A stretch of 64,000 nt of DNA from Sphingomonas taxi (GCF_000764535.1 NZ_CP009571.1:3281001-3345000), one strand, 5' to 3'. Numbered from the stretch's first letter, positions 8,264-17,291 are shown. Made by a program: numbers and translations. The notes: generated by a model from the letters alone, not told the origin.

Positions 8264-9652
8264 TCAGCGGGCGAAGCGCCAATAGTCTATGTCGAGCAGC
8301 GAGCCGGGGCTCTTGCCGCCGAACACCAGATACAGATCGTGTACCCTGCGCGCGCCGGCGACATCGGTGGTCCGCTGCTGCCATCGTCCGGCCGGGCCGG
8401 TCATCCCGACCGGCAGCGTGCCGAGCAGCGGACCGTCGACGGCGTCGGCATGCAGCTCGATCCGGGCCTCCGGCGTGCCCCCGGCGACCGTGGCGGTGAA
8501 GCGTTTCGCCCCCGCCGTGCCGAAATCGACCCCGGCGACCTTGATGTAGCTGCGATCCGTCGCGCGGGTGACGTAAACGCGAGCCGCGTCCTGCGCGGTG
8601 GTGACGCCCGGCGCCCAGTCATAAGCGCGATCGATCGGGCGCTTGATCCGCCCGGTCCAGGCGATCGTCTCCGCCTCGACGCGCGCATAGGGATCGAGCG
8701 TGCCGATCTGTGGCGCGCGCGTCCGGTCCCACCAGCCGAGGTTCGGGATCGTCCCGTCGGCATTGTAGCTGAATTTGGCGACCGCGACCGAGCGCCGCTC
8801 GTGATGGATCGGGGTGAGCGCGAAGTTCAGCTCGTAATGGAAGCCGAAGACGTAGGAGCCGCCCTTATAGTCGATGATGCCGGGATGGTTGCCGGTCGAG
8901 CGCGGATCGTGACGCATGATCTCGCCCTTGTAGACCCACGGGCCGGTCGGCCGGTCGCTCATCGCATAGCCGATCCCCTCGGAACAGCAGGTCGAGGCGA
9001 ACGCCATGTAATAGCGGCCGTTGCGCCCGTAGAACCACGGTCCCTCCTGATAGTCCCTGATCCGCGGCAACTTGGTGATCGACCCGCTATAGGACACCAT
9101 GTCCTCGTTGAGCTTCACGTACCACAAATCGGGATTGCCCCAGTAGAGATAGGCCTGGCCGTCGCGGTCGATCCACACCGTCGGATCGAAATAGCCTTCG
9201 CCGGGTGCGATCAGCGGCTTGCCGAGCGCGTCGCGGAACGGCCCCGCCGGCGTGTCGGCGACCGCCACCGCGATGACGTTGCGCGGTGAGCCGGCGACGG
9301 TGATCGGCGCATAGAGATAGAATTTGCCGCCGCGCGCGATCACCTGCGGCGCCCAGGCGTCGTTGGTCTGCGACGCCCAGGGAAAGGTTTTGAGCGAGGC
9401 GACGACGCCGCGGTCGGTCCAGTTCGCCATGTCGGTGGAACTGTAGAGTCGCCAGTCGAGCATCTTGAAGCCGTCGGCGTCGTCCTCGTCGTGGCTGGTG
9501 TAGAGATAGACGACGCCGTCGTGGACCAGCGGCGCGGGATCGGCGGTGAAGCGGGTCTGCACGATCGGCCGTTCGACGCCGGCATCGGGCGCGGCGGCGC
9601 CCAGCAGCGCGACTGGCGCGATGATGCGGAGCAGGGCGGCGGTCGTCGTCAT
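8264..9652 (-). CDS. Secreted GH43 glycosidase with C-terminal CBM6 (arabinanase/xylosidase-like)
   Basis: A 462-residue exported enzyme. An N-terminal signal peptide (LLRIIAPVALLGAAAPDAG) is followed by a five-bladed GH43 propeller. Its three acidic residues are visible in FTADPAPLVHDG (base), FDPTVWIDRDG (pKa modulator) and YQEGPWFYGRNG (acid). The last 130 or so residues look like a CBM6 module (ARVEAETIAW near its start, VDFGTAGAKRF, VHDLYLVF, LLDIDYWRF). It should cleave arabinan- or xylan-type hemicellulose in the periplasm or outside. An open frame continues upstream to about 10300 but is antisense to another gene and is not part of it. It converges on the winged-helix gene with 12 bp between stops. 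Confidence 0.88.
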   Translation of the reverse strand: MTTTAALLRIIAPVALLGAAAPDAGVERPIVQTRFTADPAPLVHDGVVYLYTSHDEDDADGFKMLDWRLYSSTDMANWTDRGVVASLKTFPWASQTNDAWAPQVIARGGKFYLYAPITVAGSPRNVIAVAVADTPAGPFRDALGKPLIAPGEGYFDPTVWIDRDGQAYLYWGNPDLWYVKLNEDMVSYSGSITKLPRIRDYQEGPWFYGRNGRYYMAFASTCCSEGIGYAMSDRPTGPWVYKGEIMRHDPRSTGNHPGIIDYKGGSYVFGFHYELNFALTPIHHERRSVAVAKFSYNADGTIPNLGWWDRTRAPQIGTLDPYARVEAETIAWTGRIKRPIDRAYDWAPGVTTAQDAARVYVTRATDRSYIKVAGVDFGTAGAKRFTATVAGGTPEARIELHADAVDGPLLGTLPVGMTGPAGRWQQRTTDVAGARRVHDLYLVFGGKSPGSLLDIDYWRFAR

Positions 9653-9781
9653 GGCGCGGGTCCTCTCGCTGGCGCCGCTTCGCCGCGGCTCGTCGCAGTA
9701 TCGGCTTAGCGCAAGGCGGCCGGGCCGCAACCGGCCGATGGTCGCGGTTGCGGAACATCGCCGCGCGCCCATCTTGGCACC

Positions 9782-10588
9782 ATGGAAGATGATCTCATTC
9801 GCCTTGGCCTGCTCGACGACGAGGACATCATCCTCGATCACGCAGCGCTCGCGCTCGCCCTGCTCGACCACGAGGCGGGCGACGACGAACCCGGCCGTGC
9901 GCTGATCGACGCGATCGCCGACCGGCTCGACGAAGTGGCGCCGGGCGTGACCGGTGCGCGGGCGCAGGCCGAGCGGCTCGCACAGGTGTTCGGCGCCGAA
10001 TTCGGCTTCGTCGGCGACGCCGCGACCTATGACGATCCCGCCAACGCCGACCTCATCCGGGTGATCGAGCGCCGCCGCGGCCTGCCGGTCAGCCTGTCGA
10101 TCCTCTACGTGGCGGCGGCGCGGCGGCTCGGCTGGACCGCGCATGTGCTCGACGTGCCCGGTCATGTGCTGGTGCTGATCGGCGACGACGTCGCGCCGGT
10201 GATGATCGACCCGTTCCGCGGCGGGCGTCCGGTCGGCGCCGAGGAATTGGCGACGATGGTGCAGGCGATGACGCCGGGGCAGACCCCCGCGGTCAGCCAC
10301 GTCGCCGCGATGCCCAATCGCGCGGTGCTGGTGCGGCTGCTACTCAACCAGGCGACGCGTGCCGAGGCTGGGGGGCACGGACGGCGCGCGCTGACGCTCT
10401 ACCAGCGGATGACGGCGATGGCGCCCGCCTATGGCCATGGCTGGTGGGAGCGGGCGCGGCTCGAACTGGTCGATGGCGATGTCGCGGCGGCGCGGCGCAG
10501 CCTCACCGCGATGCTGGAGATCACCCGCGAACCAGGCCTGCGCGCGCGCATCTCTGGCCTGCTCTCCTCGCTGGCCGCGGCCGCCTAG
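9782..10588 (+). CDS. SirB1-family transglutaminase-like/TPR protein
   Basis: A 268-residue cytoplasmic protein of the SirB1 family. The transglutaminase-like fold (Transglut_core2) is seen in VIERRRGLPVSLSILYVAAA and LDVPGHVLVLIG, with a conserved His but no clear catalytic Cys, so it may not be an active transglutaminase. The last 80 residues form a TPR-like helical repeat (ALTLYQRMTAMAP, ARRSLTAMLEITRE). Biochemical function is unknown for the family. The ATG at 9782 gives the normal acidic N-terminus. It is divergent from the GH43 gene, 129 bp apart. Confidence 0.8.
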   Translation: MEDDLIRLGLLDDEDIILDHAALALALLDHEAGDDEPGRALIDAIADRLDEVAPGVTGARAQAERLAQVFGAEFGFVGDAATYDDPANADLIRVIERRRGLPVSLSILYVAAARRLGWTAHVLDVPGHVLVLIGDDVAPVMIDPFRGGRPVGAEELATMVQAMTPGQTPAVSHVAAMPNRAVLVRLLLNQATRAEAGGHGRRALTLYQRMTAMAPAYGHGWWERARLELVDGDVAAARRSLTAMLEITREPGLRARISGLLSSLAAAA

Positions 10589-10657
10589 GACCGATCGACG
10601 TTCAGGCTTGCCGAGAAAACGCTAACCCCTGGCGGGGGGGCCGAAGGGCGAATCCGC

Positions 10658-11353
10658 CTAGCGTTCTCGCCGCGCCGCCATCATCGCCAGCCAGCGGCGG
10701 CGCAGCGTTGCCCGATGTTCCGGATAGCGCGTCTCGAGGAAGTCGATCGCGATCAGCCGATCGGTGCGGAACATGCGGAAATCGCCGCGCAGCTCGCACC
10801 AGGCGATCAGCATCCGGACGCTGTCGAGATAGCCGACGAGGAACGGCCACACCGTACGCTCGCTTTCCCGACCGTCGGCATCGCTATAGCGGATCGTCAG
10901 CTTGCGGCCCTGCAGGCTCCAGGCGCGCAACCGGGCGACATCGACGCCGGCATCGCCGCGTTCGTGCCATGCCGGCGGGGTGATCACCGCCGGATCCTCG
11001 ATCGCGGTGCGGAGGTGCGGCGGGATCACCGCCGCGATCTTGGCGAGCACGTCGGCGGCGGCGCGCGCGAGGCCATCGTCGGCATGGACCAGCACCCATT
11101 GCGCGCCGAGCACCACCGCCTCCACCTCGTCCGAGGTCAGCATCAACGGCGGCATGTCGAACCCGCGTTCGAGCACATAGCCGATCCCCGCCTCGCCGCG
11201 GATCGGCACGCGCTGCGCGATCAGCGCGGCGATGTCGCGATACACCGACCGCCGGCTCGTCTCCAGTTCCGCGGCGATCGCCTCGCCGGTCAGCGGACCG
11301 CGGGCGCGGCGCAGGAGCTGGACGATCTCGAACAGGCGGTCGGCACGACGCAT
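10658..11353 (-). CDS. YafY-type transcriptional regulator (HTH-WYL)
   Basis: A 231-residue regulator. An N-terminal DeoR-like winged helix (LTGEAIAAELETSRRSVYRD) is followed by a WYL ligand-sensing domain ending in VRMLIAWCELRGDFRMFRTD, a signature of the YafY group. Such proteins usually sense a small molecule or nucleotide and control neighbouring stress or detoxification genes. It is preceded by a GST gene and a tiny membrane ORF on the same strand, a common partnership in Sphingomonadales. The ligand is unknown. Confidence 0.88.
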   Translation of the reverse strand: MRRADRLFEIVQLLRRARGPLTGEAIAAELETSRRSVYRDIAALIAQRVPIRGEAGIGYVLERGFDMPPLMLTSDEVEAVVLGAQWVLVHADDGLARAAADVLAKIAAVIPPHLRTAIEDPAVITPPAWHERGDAGVDVARLRAWSLQGRKLTIRYSDADGRESERTVWPFLVGYLDSVRMLIAWCELRGDFRMFRTDRLIAIDFLETRYPEHRATLRRRWLAMMAARRER

Positions 11354-11362
11354 GGATGCAGC

Positions 11363-11452
11363 CTAGACGCGGGCGAGCAGCGGGACGAGCAGGATCGGCA
11401 CCGCGGCGACCACGAAGCCGCTCAGCCCCAGCCACAGATCGCGCGCGGTCAC
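11363..11452 (-). CDS. Putative 29-residue single-pass membrane peptide
   Basis: A tiny ORF beginning with GTG at 11452, which overlaps the GST stop codon in a GTGA arrangement, and ending with TAG 9 bp before the WYL regulator start. The peptide is a short polar head (VTARD) followed by about 22 hydrophobic residues (LWLGLSGFVVAAVPILLVPL) and a terminal Arg-Val, so a single membrane helix is expected. No family is recognised. The overlap coupling and the clean hydrophobic pattern argue for a real gene, but its length makes chance possible. Confidence 0.4.
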   Translation of the reverse strand: MTARDLWLGLSGFVVAAVPILLVPLLARV

Positions 11453-12051
11453 GCCGCCACCTGCGGTGCCGCATCGCGTGCCATGGCCCGCGCGAAGGCG
11501 GGGCGGGCGGCGAGCCGTTCGGCATAAGCCGCGATCGCGCCGGCATCCGGCAGCACCTGTCGCGCCCAGCCGAGCGTGCCGCCGAGCATCACGTCGGCGG
11601 CGCTGAACCGCGACCCGAGCAGGAACGGCCCGCGCGCTAGGGCATCGTCGATCCGGCGCAGCGCTGCGCCGAAAGCGGCGGGCTCGGGCGCGCCGGGCGC
11701 CGCGGCGAGACGCTGGAACAGGGCAGGACCGAACTCGCCCTCTACCCAGCTCAGCCAGGTCAGATACGGGCCGCGGTCCGCATCGCCGATCGCCGGCGCC
11801 AGCCCGGCCTGCGGCGCGAGGTCGGCGAGATACAAAGCGACCGCGGCGCTCTCCGTGACCAGCGCGTCGTCGTGGCACAGCGCCGGCACCTTGCGGTCGG
11901 CATGCGGGTTGGCGGGATCGGGGCCGTCGCCGCTGCCGTCGCGATAGCGGATCGAGACATAGCGGAGATCATGCGGCAAGCCGAGTTCCTCGATCAGCCA
12001 GAGGATGCGCGTTGAGCGTGAATGCGGGGCGTGGAACAGGGTCAGCATCAT
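11449..12051 (-). CDS. Glutathione S-transferase family protein
   Basis: A 200-residue GST-fold protein. The N-terminal thioredoxin-like domain starts LTLFHAPHSRSTRILWLIEELGL with the Ser-Arg-Ser active-site region and the cis-Pro/glutathione-binding segment KVPALCHDDALVTESAAV. The all-helical C-terminal domain follows. Two adjacent ATG codons (12051, 12048) could serve as start, with a GGAGAAA ribosome site just upstream. It is predicted to be a cytoplasmic glutathione-dependent detoxification enzyme. It is the first gene of a minus-strand group with a tiny membrane peptide and a WYL regulator. Confidence 0.88.
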   Translation of the reverse strand: MMLTLFHAPHSRSTRILWLIEELGLPHDLRYVSIRYRDGSGDGPDPANPHADRKVPALCHDDALVTESAAVALYLADLAPQAGLAPAIGDADRGPYLTWLSWVEGEFGPALFQRLAAAPGAPEPAAFGAALRRIDDALARGPFLLGSRFSAADVMLGGTLGWARQVLPDAGAIAAYAERLAARPAFARAMARDAAPQVAA

Positions 12052-12193
12052 CCGTTTCTCCGCGGCCGGAATGGCCGTCGGCACCCGCATTAGCGAGGGG
12101 CTGTGGCCACCGTGGTGGCAGCAGTCGAGCCTTGCCTTTTCCGGTATGATGTAACATCGCGCAAAGCGAAAGGAGTTCATTCTGCCAGACCCG

Positions 12194-13351
12194 ATGTCTT
12201 CGCGCGCTGACGCCACGACGGTACGACCGCCCCGCATTGTGTCGATCGACGCGCTGCGTGGGCTGGTGATCCTGCTGATGCTGGTCGACCACAGCCGCGA
12301 ATTCTTCTTCCTGCACGCGCAGGTCGCCGATCCCATGGATCTGCGCACGACCGCGCCGGCGCTGGTCGCGACCCGGCTCGCCGCGCATCTCTGCGCGCCG
12401 GTGTTCGTCGCGCTGACCGGACTTGCCGCCTGGCTCTATGCCGCACCGCGCGGCGGCCAGAAGGCGGCATCCGCCTTCCTCGCCAAGCGCGGGCTGTTCC
12501 TGGTCGCGCTCGAATGGACCGTCGTCAATTTCGCCTGGACCTTCGACGTCACGCCGGCGACCGTCTTCCTGCAGGTGATCTGGGCGATCGGCCTGTCGAT
12601 GATCGCGCTTGCGGCGCTCGTCCATCTGCCACGTGCGGCGCTGGTCGCGGTCGGCCTCGTCATCCTGCTTGGCCACAATCTGCTCGATCCAGTCAGCATC
12701 GCGCAGGGCCAGCCGGGGCATGACCTGTGGGCGATCCTGCACGATCGCGGCTTCATCGATCTGCCGTGGGGCGGGCGGGCACGGACCTCCTATCCGGTGC
12801 TGCCGTGGATCGGGGTGATCGCGCTCGGCTATGCGATCGGGCCGTGGTTCGCGCGCGACGTCGCGCCGGTGTGGCGGCGGCGGCGCCTGCTGACGACGGG
12901 GCTGGCGATGCTGACCGGCTTCGTCACGCTGCGGCTGGTCAACGGCTATGGCGAGCCGGTGCCGTGGCAGGCGAGCGACGACGCGCTCGTCACCGCGCTG
13001 GGCTTCCTCAATTTGACCAAATATCCGCCGTCCGCCGACTTCCTGCTGCTCACGCTCGGTCTCGGCGCGGGGCTGCTCGCCGGGCTGGAGGCGCTGCCGC
13101 GGCGGCCGGCCGCGATCTTGGCGGTCTTCGGGGGTGCGCCGTTGTTCTTCTACCTGCTGCACCTCTACCTGCTCCACGCCGGCAACCGCGTCGTCGCGGC
13201 CGCGATCGGGCGGGACGGGCTGGTCAGCGTGCCCGCGGTCGGCTGGCTGTGGCTGATCGCCGCCGCGGTCGCCGTGCCCTGCTGGTTCGCCTGCCGCCGC
13301 TTCGCCGCGGCGAAGCGGGCGAGCGACGCCTGGTGGCTGCGCTACCTTTGA
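12194..13351 (+). CDS. DUF1624 (heparan-alpha-glucosaminide N-acetyltransferase-like) membrane protein
   Basis: A 385-residue integral membrane protein with about ten helices. It opens with RIVSIDALRGLVILLMLVDH, the signature of the DUF1624/acyltransferase-3-like family, followed by a conserved HLCAPVFVALTG segment and a PWIGVIALGYAIGPW loop. Relatives transfer acyl groups across membranes, but the substrate of the bacterial proteins is unknown. It diverges from the GST gene across a 142-bp gap. The stop lies 5 bp before the stop of the convergent GH43 gene. Confidence 0.82.
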   Translation: MSSRADATTVRPPRIVSIDALRGLVILLMLVDHSREFFFLHAQVADPMDLRTTAPALVATRLAAHLCAPVFVALTGLAAWLYAAPRGGQKAASAFLAKRGLFLVALEWTVVNFAWTFDVTPATVFLQVIWAIGLSMIALAALVHLPRAALVAVGLVILLGHNLLDPVSIAQGQPGHDLWAILHDRGFIDLPWGGRARTSYPVLPWIGVIALGYAIGPWFARDVAPVWRRRRLLTTGLAMLTGFVTLRLVNGYGEPVPWQASDDALVTALGFLNLTKYPPSADFLLLTLGLGAGLLAGLEALPRRPAAILAVFGGAPLFFYLLHLYLLHAGNRVVAAAIGRDGLVSVPAVGWLWLIAAAVAVPCWFACRRFAAAKRASDAWWLRYL

Positions 13352-13355
13352 CCGC

Positions 13356-14387
13356 TCAGCGCAGCGGCCCGTTCGCCACCGGCGGGTCGAACACCGGCGT
13401 GCCGTCGCCGCGATAGGTGATCGGCTGGATGCGGGTGTGGCGGTTGGGGTCGAACAAGGGATCGCCCTTGATCGCCGCATAGTCGCGCGCATGGAACACC
13501 AGCATGTCGCGGCCCTGCTCGTCGACGGTGAAGCTGTTGTGCCCCGGCCCATAGACGTTGTGCTCGGGCGACGAGGTCATCACCGGCACCGGGCTCTTGC
13601 TCCACGCCTTGGCATCCATCAGATCGGCGTCGGCGCGGGCGGTCAGCATGCCGAGGCAATAGCGTGCGTCGGTGGCGCTCGCCGAATAGGTCATGAACAG
13701 CCGCCCGTGCCGCGCCAGCACCGCCGGTGCCTCGTTGACCTTGTAGCCGCGGGTTTCCCAGTCGAGGTCCGGCACCGACAGGCGCACCGGCTTCGCCGCG
13801 AGCGTCAGCGGCGTGGCGAGCGGCGCCAGATAGAGGTTGGAATTGGTCGCGATCCCCGGCTCCTGCTGCGCCCATGCCAGATAGCGCGTGCCGCGATGGA
13901 CGAAGCTGGTCGAATCGAGATTGAACGTATCCCACGGCGTCTCGAGCTGGCCGAGCACCGACCAGCCGCCGGTCATCGGATCGGCGCCGTCGCAGACGAT
14001 CGCATAGGTGCGGATATGGAAGACGTCGGCGCCGCCGCCGCTCGGTCCGGCGGCGAAATACATGAGCCACGTCCCGTCGATCCGATGCAGTTCGGGCGCC
14101 CACAGGAAGCCGGAGAGCGCCCCGCTCGCCTGATGCCGCCACAGCACCTTTTCGCTCGCCGTCGACAGGCCCGCCAGCGTGCGCGACCGGCGCAGCACCA
14201 GCCGGTCGTATTCGGGTACCGAGCCGGTCATGTAATACCAGCCGTCTCTGTGCCGGAAGACCTGCGCATCGGCACGCTGGCGGACGAGCGGGTTGACGAT
14301 CGGCACGGCCGCCGTCTTCGCCAGCACCGGCGCGGCGACCGCCAGCGCGGCACCGGAGAGGAACAGGCGGCGGGACGGTTCGGTCAT
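13356..14387 (-). CDS. GH43-family glycosidase with Tat-like signal
   Basis: A 343-residue exported glycoside hydrolase. The N-terminus SRRLFLSGAALAVAAPVLA carries a twin-arginine-like signal. The GH43 propeller is shown by RADAQVFRHRDGWYYMTGS (catalytic base Asp), LWAPELHRIDGTWLMYFAA and KVNEAPAVLARHGRLFMTYS (acid Glu). It resembles family members annotated as arabinofuranosidase or arabinanase. There is no carbohydrate-binding module, unlike the GH43 gene near 9 kb. It stands alone, convergent with the DUF1624 gene. Confidence 0.86.
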   Translation of the reverse strand: MTEPSRRLFLSGAALAVAAPVLAKTAAVPIVNPLVRQRADAQVFRHRDGWYYMTGSVPEYDRLVLRRSRTLAGLSTASEKVLWRHQASGALSGFLWAPELHRIDGTWLMYFAAGPSGGGADVFHIRTYAIVCDGADPMTGGWSVLGQLETPWDTFNLDSTSFVHRGTRYLAWAQQEPGIATNSNLYLAPLATPLTLAAKPVRLSVPDLDWETRGYKVNEAPAVLARHGRLFMTYSASATDARYCLGMLTARADADLMDAKAWSKSPVPVMTSSPEHNVYGPGHNSFTVDEQGRDMLVFHARDYAAIKGDPLFDPNRHTRIQPITYRGDGTPVFDPPVANGPLR

Positions 14388-14483
14388 CGGTGACGCTCCT
14401 GACGGCGGACGGCCCTGACGGCCACGTCCGTTACGGACGGATCGTCGGCACCTGCTCCGTCCAAGTCAAGGCGGGGCACCCGG

Positions 14484-14858
14484 TCATTCCGCCGCGCGCG
14501 TCCAGGCGTCGCGTTCGGCGAAGACGCGCGCCACCTCCGCCATATTCTCCGAACCCCAGACGCATAAGGGCGCCAGCGCCGCCGCCAGGCTGTGCCCGAG
14601 CGGGGTCAGCGTATAATCGACGCGCGGCGGCACCTCCTGATGATCGTGGCGAGCGACGATGCCGTCCGCCTCCAGTTCCTTGAGGTGCTGGATCAGCATT
14701 TTGTCGCTGACCCCGCGGACCGCGCGGCGCAGCTCGCCGTAGCGGCTCGGCGACTGGCACAGGAAATAGACGATCAGCGGCTTCCACTTGCCGGCGATGA
14801 TACGCAGCGTCGCGTCGAGGCCGCAGGAAAACACAGGGGGTGAAGCAATATCGTCCAT
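14484..14858 (-). CDS. HxlR-family transcriptional regulator
   Basis: A 124-residue winged-helix regulator. The HxlR signature IIAGKWKPLIVYFLCQSPSRYGELRR is followed by the recognition helix VSDKMLIQHLKELEADGIV and the wing VPPRVDYTLTPLGHSL. Cys12 near the N-terminus could serve as a redox sensor, as in YodB/HypR-type members. It diverges from an SDR oxidoreductase across an 83-bp gap, the typical layout for a regulator of a quinone or aldehyde reductase gene. Confidence 0.9.
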   Translation of the reverse strand: MDDIASPPVFSCGLDATLRIIAGKWKPLIVYFLCQSPSRYGELRRAVRGVSDKMLIQHLKELEADGIVARHDHQEVPPRVDYTLTPLGHSLAAALAPLCVWGSENMAEVARVFAERDAWTRAAE

Positions 14859-14867
14859 ATTCCGGTA

Positions 14868-14912
14868 CTTACCAAAAGGTGCATACTTGTCGATAGGTTT
14901 GCACGCCGCCAG
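14868..14912. promoter_or_regulatory. Candidate HxlR operator in divergent promoter
   Basis: This AT-richer patch lies in the 83-bp gap between the HxlR regulator and the SDR gene. It contains ACTTACCAAAAGGTGCATAC with a TTACC-AAAA-GGT dyad core, followed by a similar GGTTTGCAC. Position and base composition suit an operator overlapping both promoters. The exact site is not established. Confidence 0.3.
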
Positions 14913-14941
14913 CTCTGCCGCTCCTCGAATGGAGACAGGCT

Positions 14942-15676
14942 ATGAACAGATTGCAGGGCAGGACGGCAGTGGTGACCGGTGGCGGCAGCGGTATCGGTCT
15001 GGCATCCGCCAAACGGTTCATCGACGAAGGCGCGTTCGTCTATATCTTTGGGCGGCGGCAGGCGGCGCTCGATGCCGCACTGGCGACGCTCGGCGACAAG
15101 GCGCGCGCGGTGCGCGGGTCGGTCGACGACCTCGCCGATCTCGATACGCTCTACGACACGGTCCGGGCGGAGCGCGGCCAGCTCGACATCCTGCTCGCCA
15201 ATGCCGGCACCGGTGCCTTCGCCGCGCTCGGCGCCATCACCCCGGAGCATTACGACCAGATTTTCGACGTCAACGTGAAGGGCCTGCTGTTCACCGTGCA
15301 GAAGGGCCTGCCGCTGATGCGGGCCGGCGGGTCGATCATCCTGACCGGATCGACCACCGGGGTGATGGGGACGCCGCAGTTCAGCGTCTACAGCGCCACC
15401 AAGGCGGCGGTGCGCAATTTCGCCCGCAGCTGGGCGCAGGACCTGCGCGGCACCGGCATCCGCGTCAACGTGCTCTCGCCGGGACCGACGCGCACCGACC
15501 TCGCGCTCGAGGTCGTCGGCACGGAGGCGTTCGAGGCGATGGGCGCGACGACCCCGCTCGGCCGGCTCGGCGACCCCGCCGAGACCGCGGGTGCTGCGGC
15601 GTTCCTGGCGTCGGACGACAGCAGCTTCATGACCGGCAGCGAGCTGTTCGTCGACGGCGGCATGGCGCAGATCTAA
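14942..15676 (+). CDS. Short-chain dehydrogenase/reductase (SDR)
   Basis: A 244-residue classical SDR. The Rossmann motif is VTGGGSGIGLASAKRF, the NAG-type motif is ILLANAGTGAFAAL, the catalytic Ser lies in ILTGSTTG, and the YxxxK pair is VYSATKAAV. The C-terminus DDSSFMTGSELFVDGG is typical of the family. It most likely reduces a carbonyl compound with NAD(P)H in the cytoplasm. It diverges from the HxlR regulator, which probably controls it. The ATG at 14942 follows a GGAGACAG ribosome site. Confidence 0.92.
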   Translation: MNRLQGRTAVVTGGGSGIGLASAKRFIDEGAFVYIFGRRQAALDAALATLGDKARAVRGSVDDLADLDTLYDTVRAERGQLDILLANAGTGAFAALGAITPEHYDQIFDVNVKGLLFTVQKGLPLMRAGGSIILTGSTTGVMGTPQFSVYSATKAAVRNFARSWAQDLRGTGIRVNVLSPGPTRTDLALEVVGTEAFEAMGATTPLGRLGDPAETAGAAAFLASDDSSFMTGSELFVDGGMAQI

Positions 15677-15741
15677 CGGCACGCGGCCCGGAGGCGCCGC
15701 GTCCGGGCCGCGACAGCCGTGCGATCGATGGGCGGGCGGCA

Positions 15742-15768
15742 TGTCACACCTGCCGCGCCTGTCTCGTC
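15742..15768 (+). promoter_or_regulatory. Predicted ECF41 promoter (TGTCACA-N16-CGTC)
   Basis: A TGTCACA box at 15742-15748 is followed by exactly 16 bases and then CGTC at 15765-15768. This is the promoter consensus described for ECF41-group sigma factors. It lies 40 bp upstream of the CMD gene that overlaps the ECF41 sigma gene, so it fits an autoregulated operon. The reading was made directly from the sequence; recall of the consensus is established knowledge. Confidence 0.8.
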
Positions 15769-15807
15769 TTCTCGCCGGGCGCGATCCTGCGCCGAGGGAG
15801 ATCGACG

Positions 15808-16260
15808 ATGACGCCACGTATCCGCAACCCCCATGCGCTCGCCCCCGAAGCCGTCAGGGCGATGGCCGCGCTGGAACAGAGTTTCACGCACAGCGGGCTC
15901 GACCATAATCTGCTCGAACTGGTCAAATTCCGGGTGTCGCAGATCAATGGCTGTGCCTTTTGCCTCCACATGCACTCGGGCGATCTGCGCCGCCACGGCG
16001 AAACCGAATTGCGCCTCTACATGCTGACGGCCTGGCGGGAGTCGACGCTCTACACCGATCGCGAACGCGCGGCGCTCGGCTGGGCGGAGGCGTTGACGCG
16101 CTTGCCCGAGACGCAGGCGCCCGATGTCGACTATGACGCGCTGGCGGCGGCATTCACGCCCGGCGAGCAGGTCTGGCTGACGATGGCGATCGGGGCGATC
16201 AATATCTGGAACCGCGTACAGGTCGGCTTCCGCGTGCCGCATCCGGTGGACGATGGCTGA
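15808..16260 (+). CDS. Carboxymuconolactone decarboxylase/AhpD-like protein (ECF41 partner)
   Basis: A 150-residue protein of the AhpD/CMD fold. The redox motif is CAFCLHMH (CxxC followed by His) within the segment LLELVKFRVSQINGCAFCLH, as in AhpD-type alkylhydroperoxidases. It probably reduces peroxides or acts as a thiol oxidoreductase. The ATG at 15808 follows GGGAGATCG. Its last eight bases overlap the sigma-factor gene, and an ECF41-type promoter lies upstream. CMD proteins are one of the three enzyme types (with oxidoreductases and epimerases) known to accompany ECF41 sigma factors. Confidence 0.9.
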   Translation: MTPRIRNPHALAPEAVRAMAALEQSFTHSGLDHNLLELVKFRVSQINGCAFCLHMHSGDLRRHGETELRLYMLTAWRESTLYTDRERAALGWAEALTRLPETQAPDVDYDALAAAFTPGEQVWLTMAIGAINIWNRVQVGFRVPHPVDDG

Positions 16261-17133
16261 CGCGGCGGCGTTCGAGGCGGAGCGGCCGCGGCTGCTCCGC
16301 CTCGCCTATCGGATGACCGGTTCGTTCGCCGAGGCGGAGGACGTGGTACAGGACGCCTGGCTGCGCTGGGCGCGGGCGGATGCGGTGGCGTCGCCGGCGG
16401 CATGGCTGACGCGGGTCGTCACGCGCCTGTGCCTCGATCATCTCAAATCGGCGCGGGTACGCCGCGAGACCTATGTCGGCGCGTGGCTGCCCGAGCCGCT
16501 GCTCGTCGTCGACGGGGCGGAGGAGGTGGCGGACGATCTCACGCTGACGCTGATGCTGGCGCTCGAACGCCTGTCGCCGCTGGAGCGCGCCGCCTTCCTG
16601 CTCCACGACGTGTTCGACGTCGCGTTGCCCGAGGTGGCGGCGGCGCTCGACCGTGCGCCGGCCGCGGTGCGGCAACTTGCGGCGCGGGCGCGTCGTCACG
16701 TCGGCGAGGCGCGGCAACGCTATCCGGTGGGGCGCAGCGAGGCGGCGCGGATCGCCGGTGCCTTCTTCACGGCGGCGCGCGACGGCGACGCGACGGCGCT
16801 GTCGGCATTGCTCGCCGAGGATGTGATGATCCACGCCGACGGCGGCGGCCGCGTCCTCGCCTTCCGCAATGCGATCCACGGCATGGACCGCGTCCTGCGG
16901 CTGTTCGCCGGCCTGCACCGCAAATATCGCGGCGAGCCGGCCAGGCTGCTGCATGTCGGATCGATCGACGGCCTGCCGGGCTATGTCAGCCGCGAACGCG
17001 GCGACGTGCTCCAGACCACGGCGCTGGCGGTGCGCGACGGGCGCATCACCGCGATCTACATCGTCCGCAATCCCGACAAGCTGCGCCATGTCGCCGAGCT
17101 GTTCCGCCAAACGGCGGGAATATCAGGAAAAAA

Positions 17134-17155
<22 letters not shown>
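16253..17155 (+). CDS. ECF41-group RNA polymerase sigma factor (SigJ-like)
   Basis: A 300-residue ECF sigma factor. Region 2 is seen in RLAYRMTGSFAEAEDVVQDAWLRW, region 4 in LSPLERAAFLLHDVFDVALPEVA. A long C-terminal SnoaL-like extension (about 165-290) follows and carries the two ECF41 hallmarks, DGGGR and NPDKL. In this group the extension replaces an anti-sigma factor and sets activity. The gene overlaps the CMD gene start to stop. Its final seven codons lie over the 3' end of the tRNA-Thr gene on the other strand. The inducing signal is unknown. Confidence 0.93.
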
Positions 17156-17208
<53 letters not shown>

Positions 17209-17233
17209 ACTCGACCCGTTCGGGCGAGGTGCG

Positions 17234-17262
17234 CCTAGAGACGACCCGGGACGCATTGTCAA
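17234..17262 (-). promoter_or_regulatory. Sigma-70 promoter of tRNA-Thr
   Basis: On the minus strand a perfect TTGACA (17257-17262) is followed by 17 bases and TCTAGG (17234-17239). Transcription would start near 17227, about 19 bases before the tRNA 5' end at 17208. The perfect -35 and spacing make this a strong housekeeping promoter. Confidence 0.7.
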
Positions 17263-17291
17263 GCGCTTGTCGTCGCGGCTAGGCAGATCGC

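Noticed and set aside
9653..10300. Open extension upstream of the GH43 start
   Set aside because: It is antisense to the SirB1-type gene, and the GH43 signal peptide begins cleanly at 9652.
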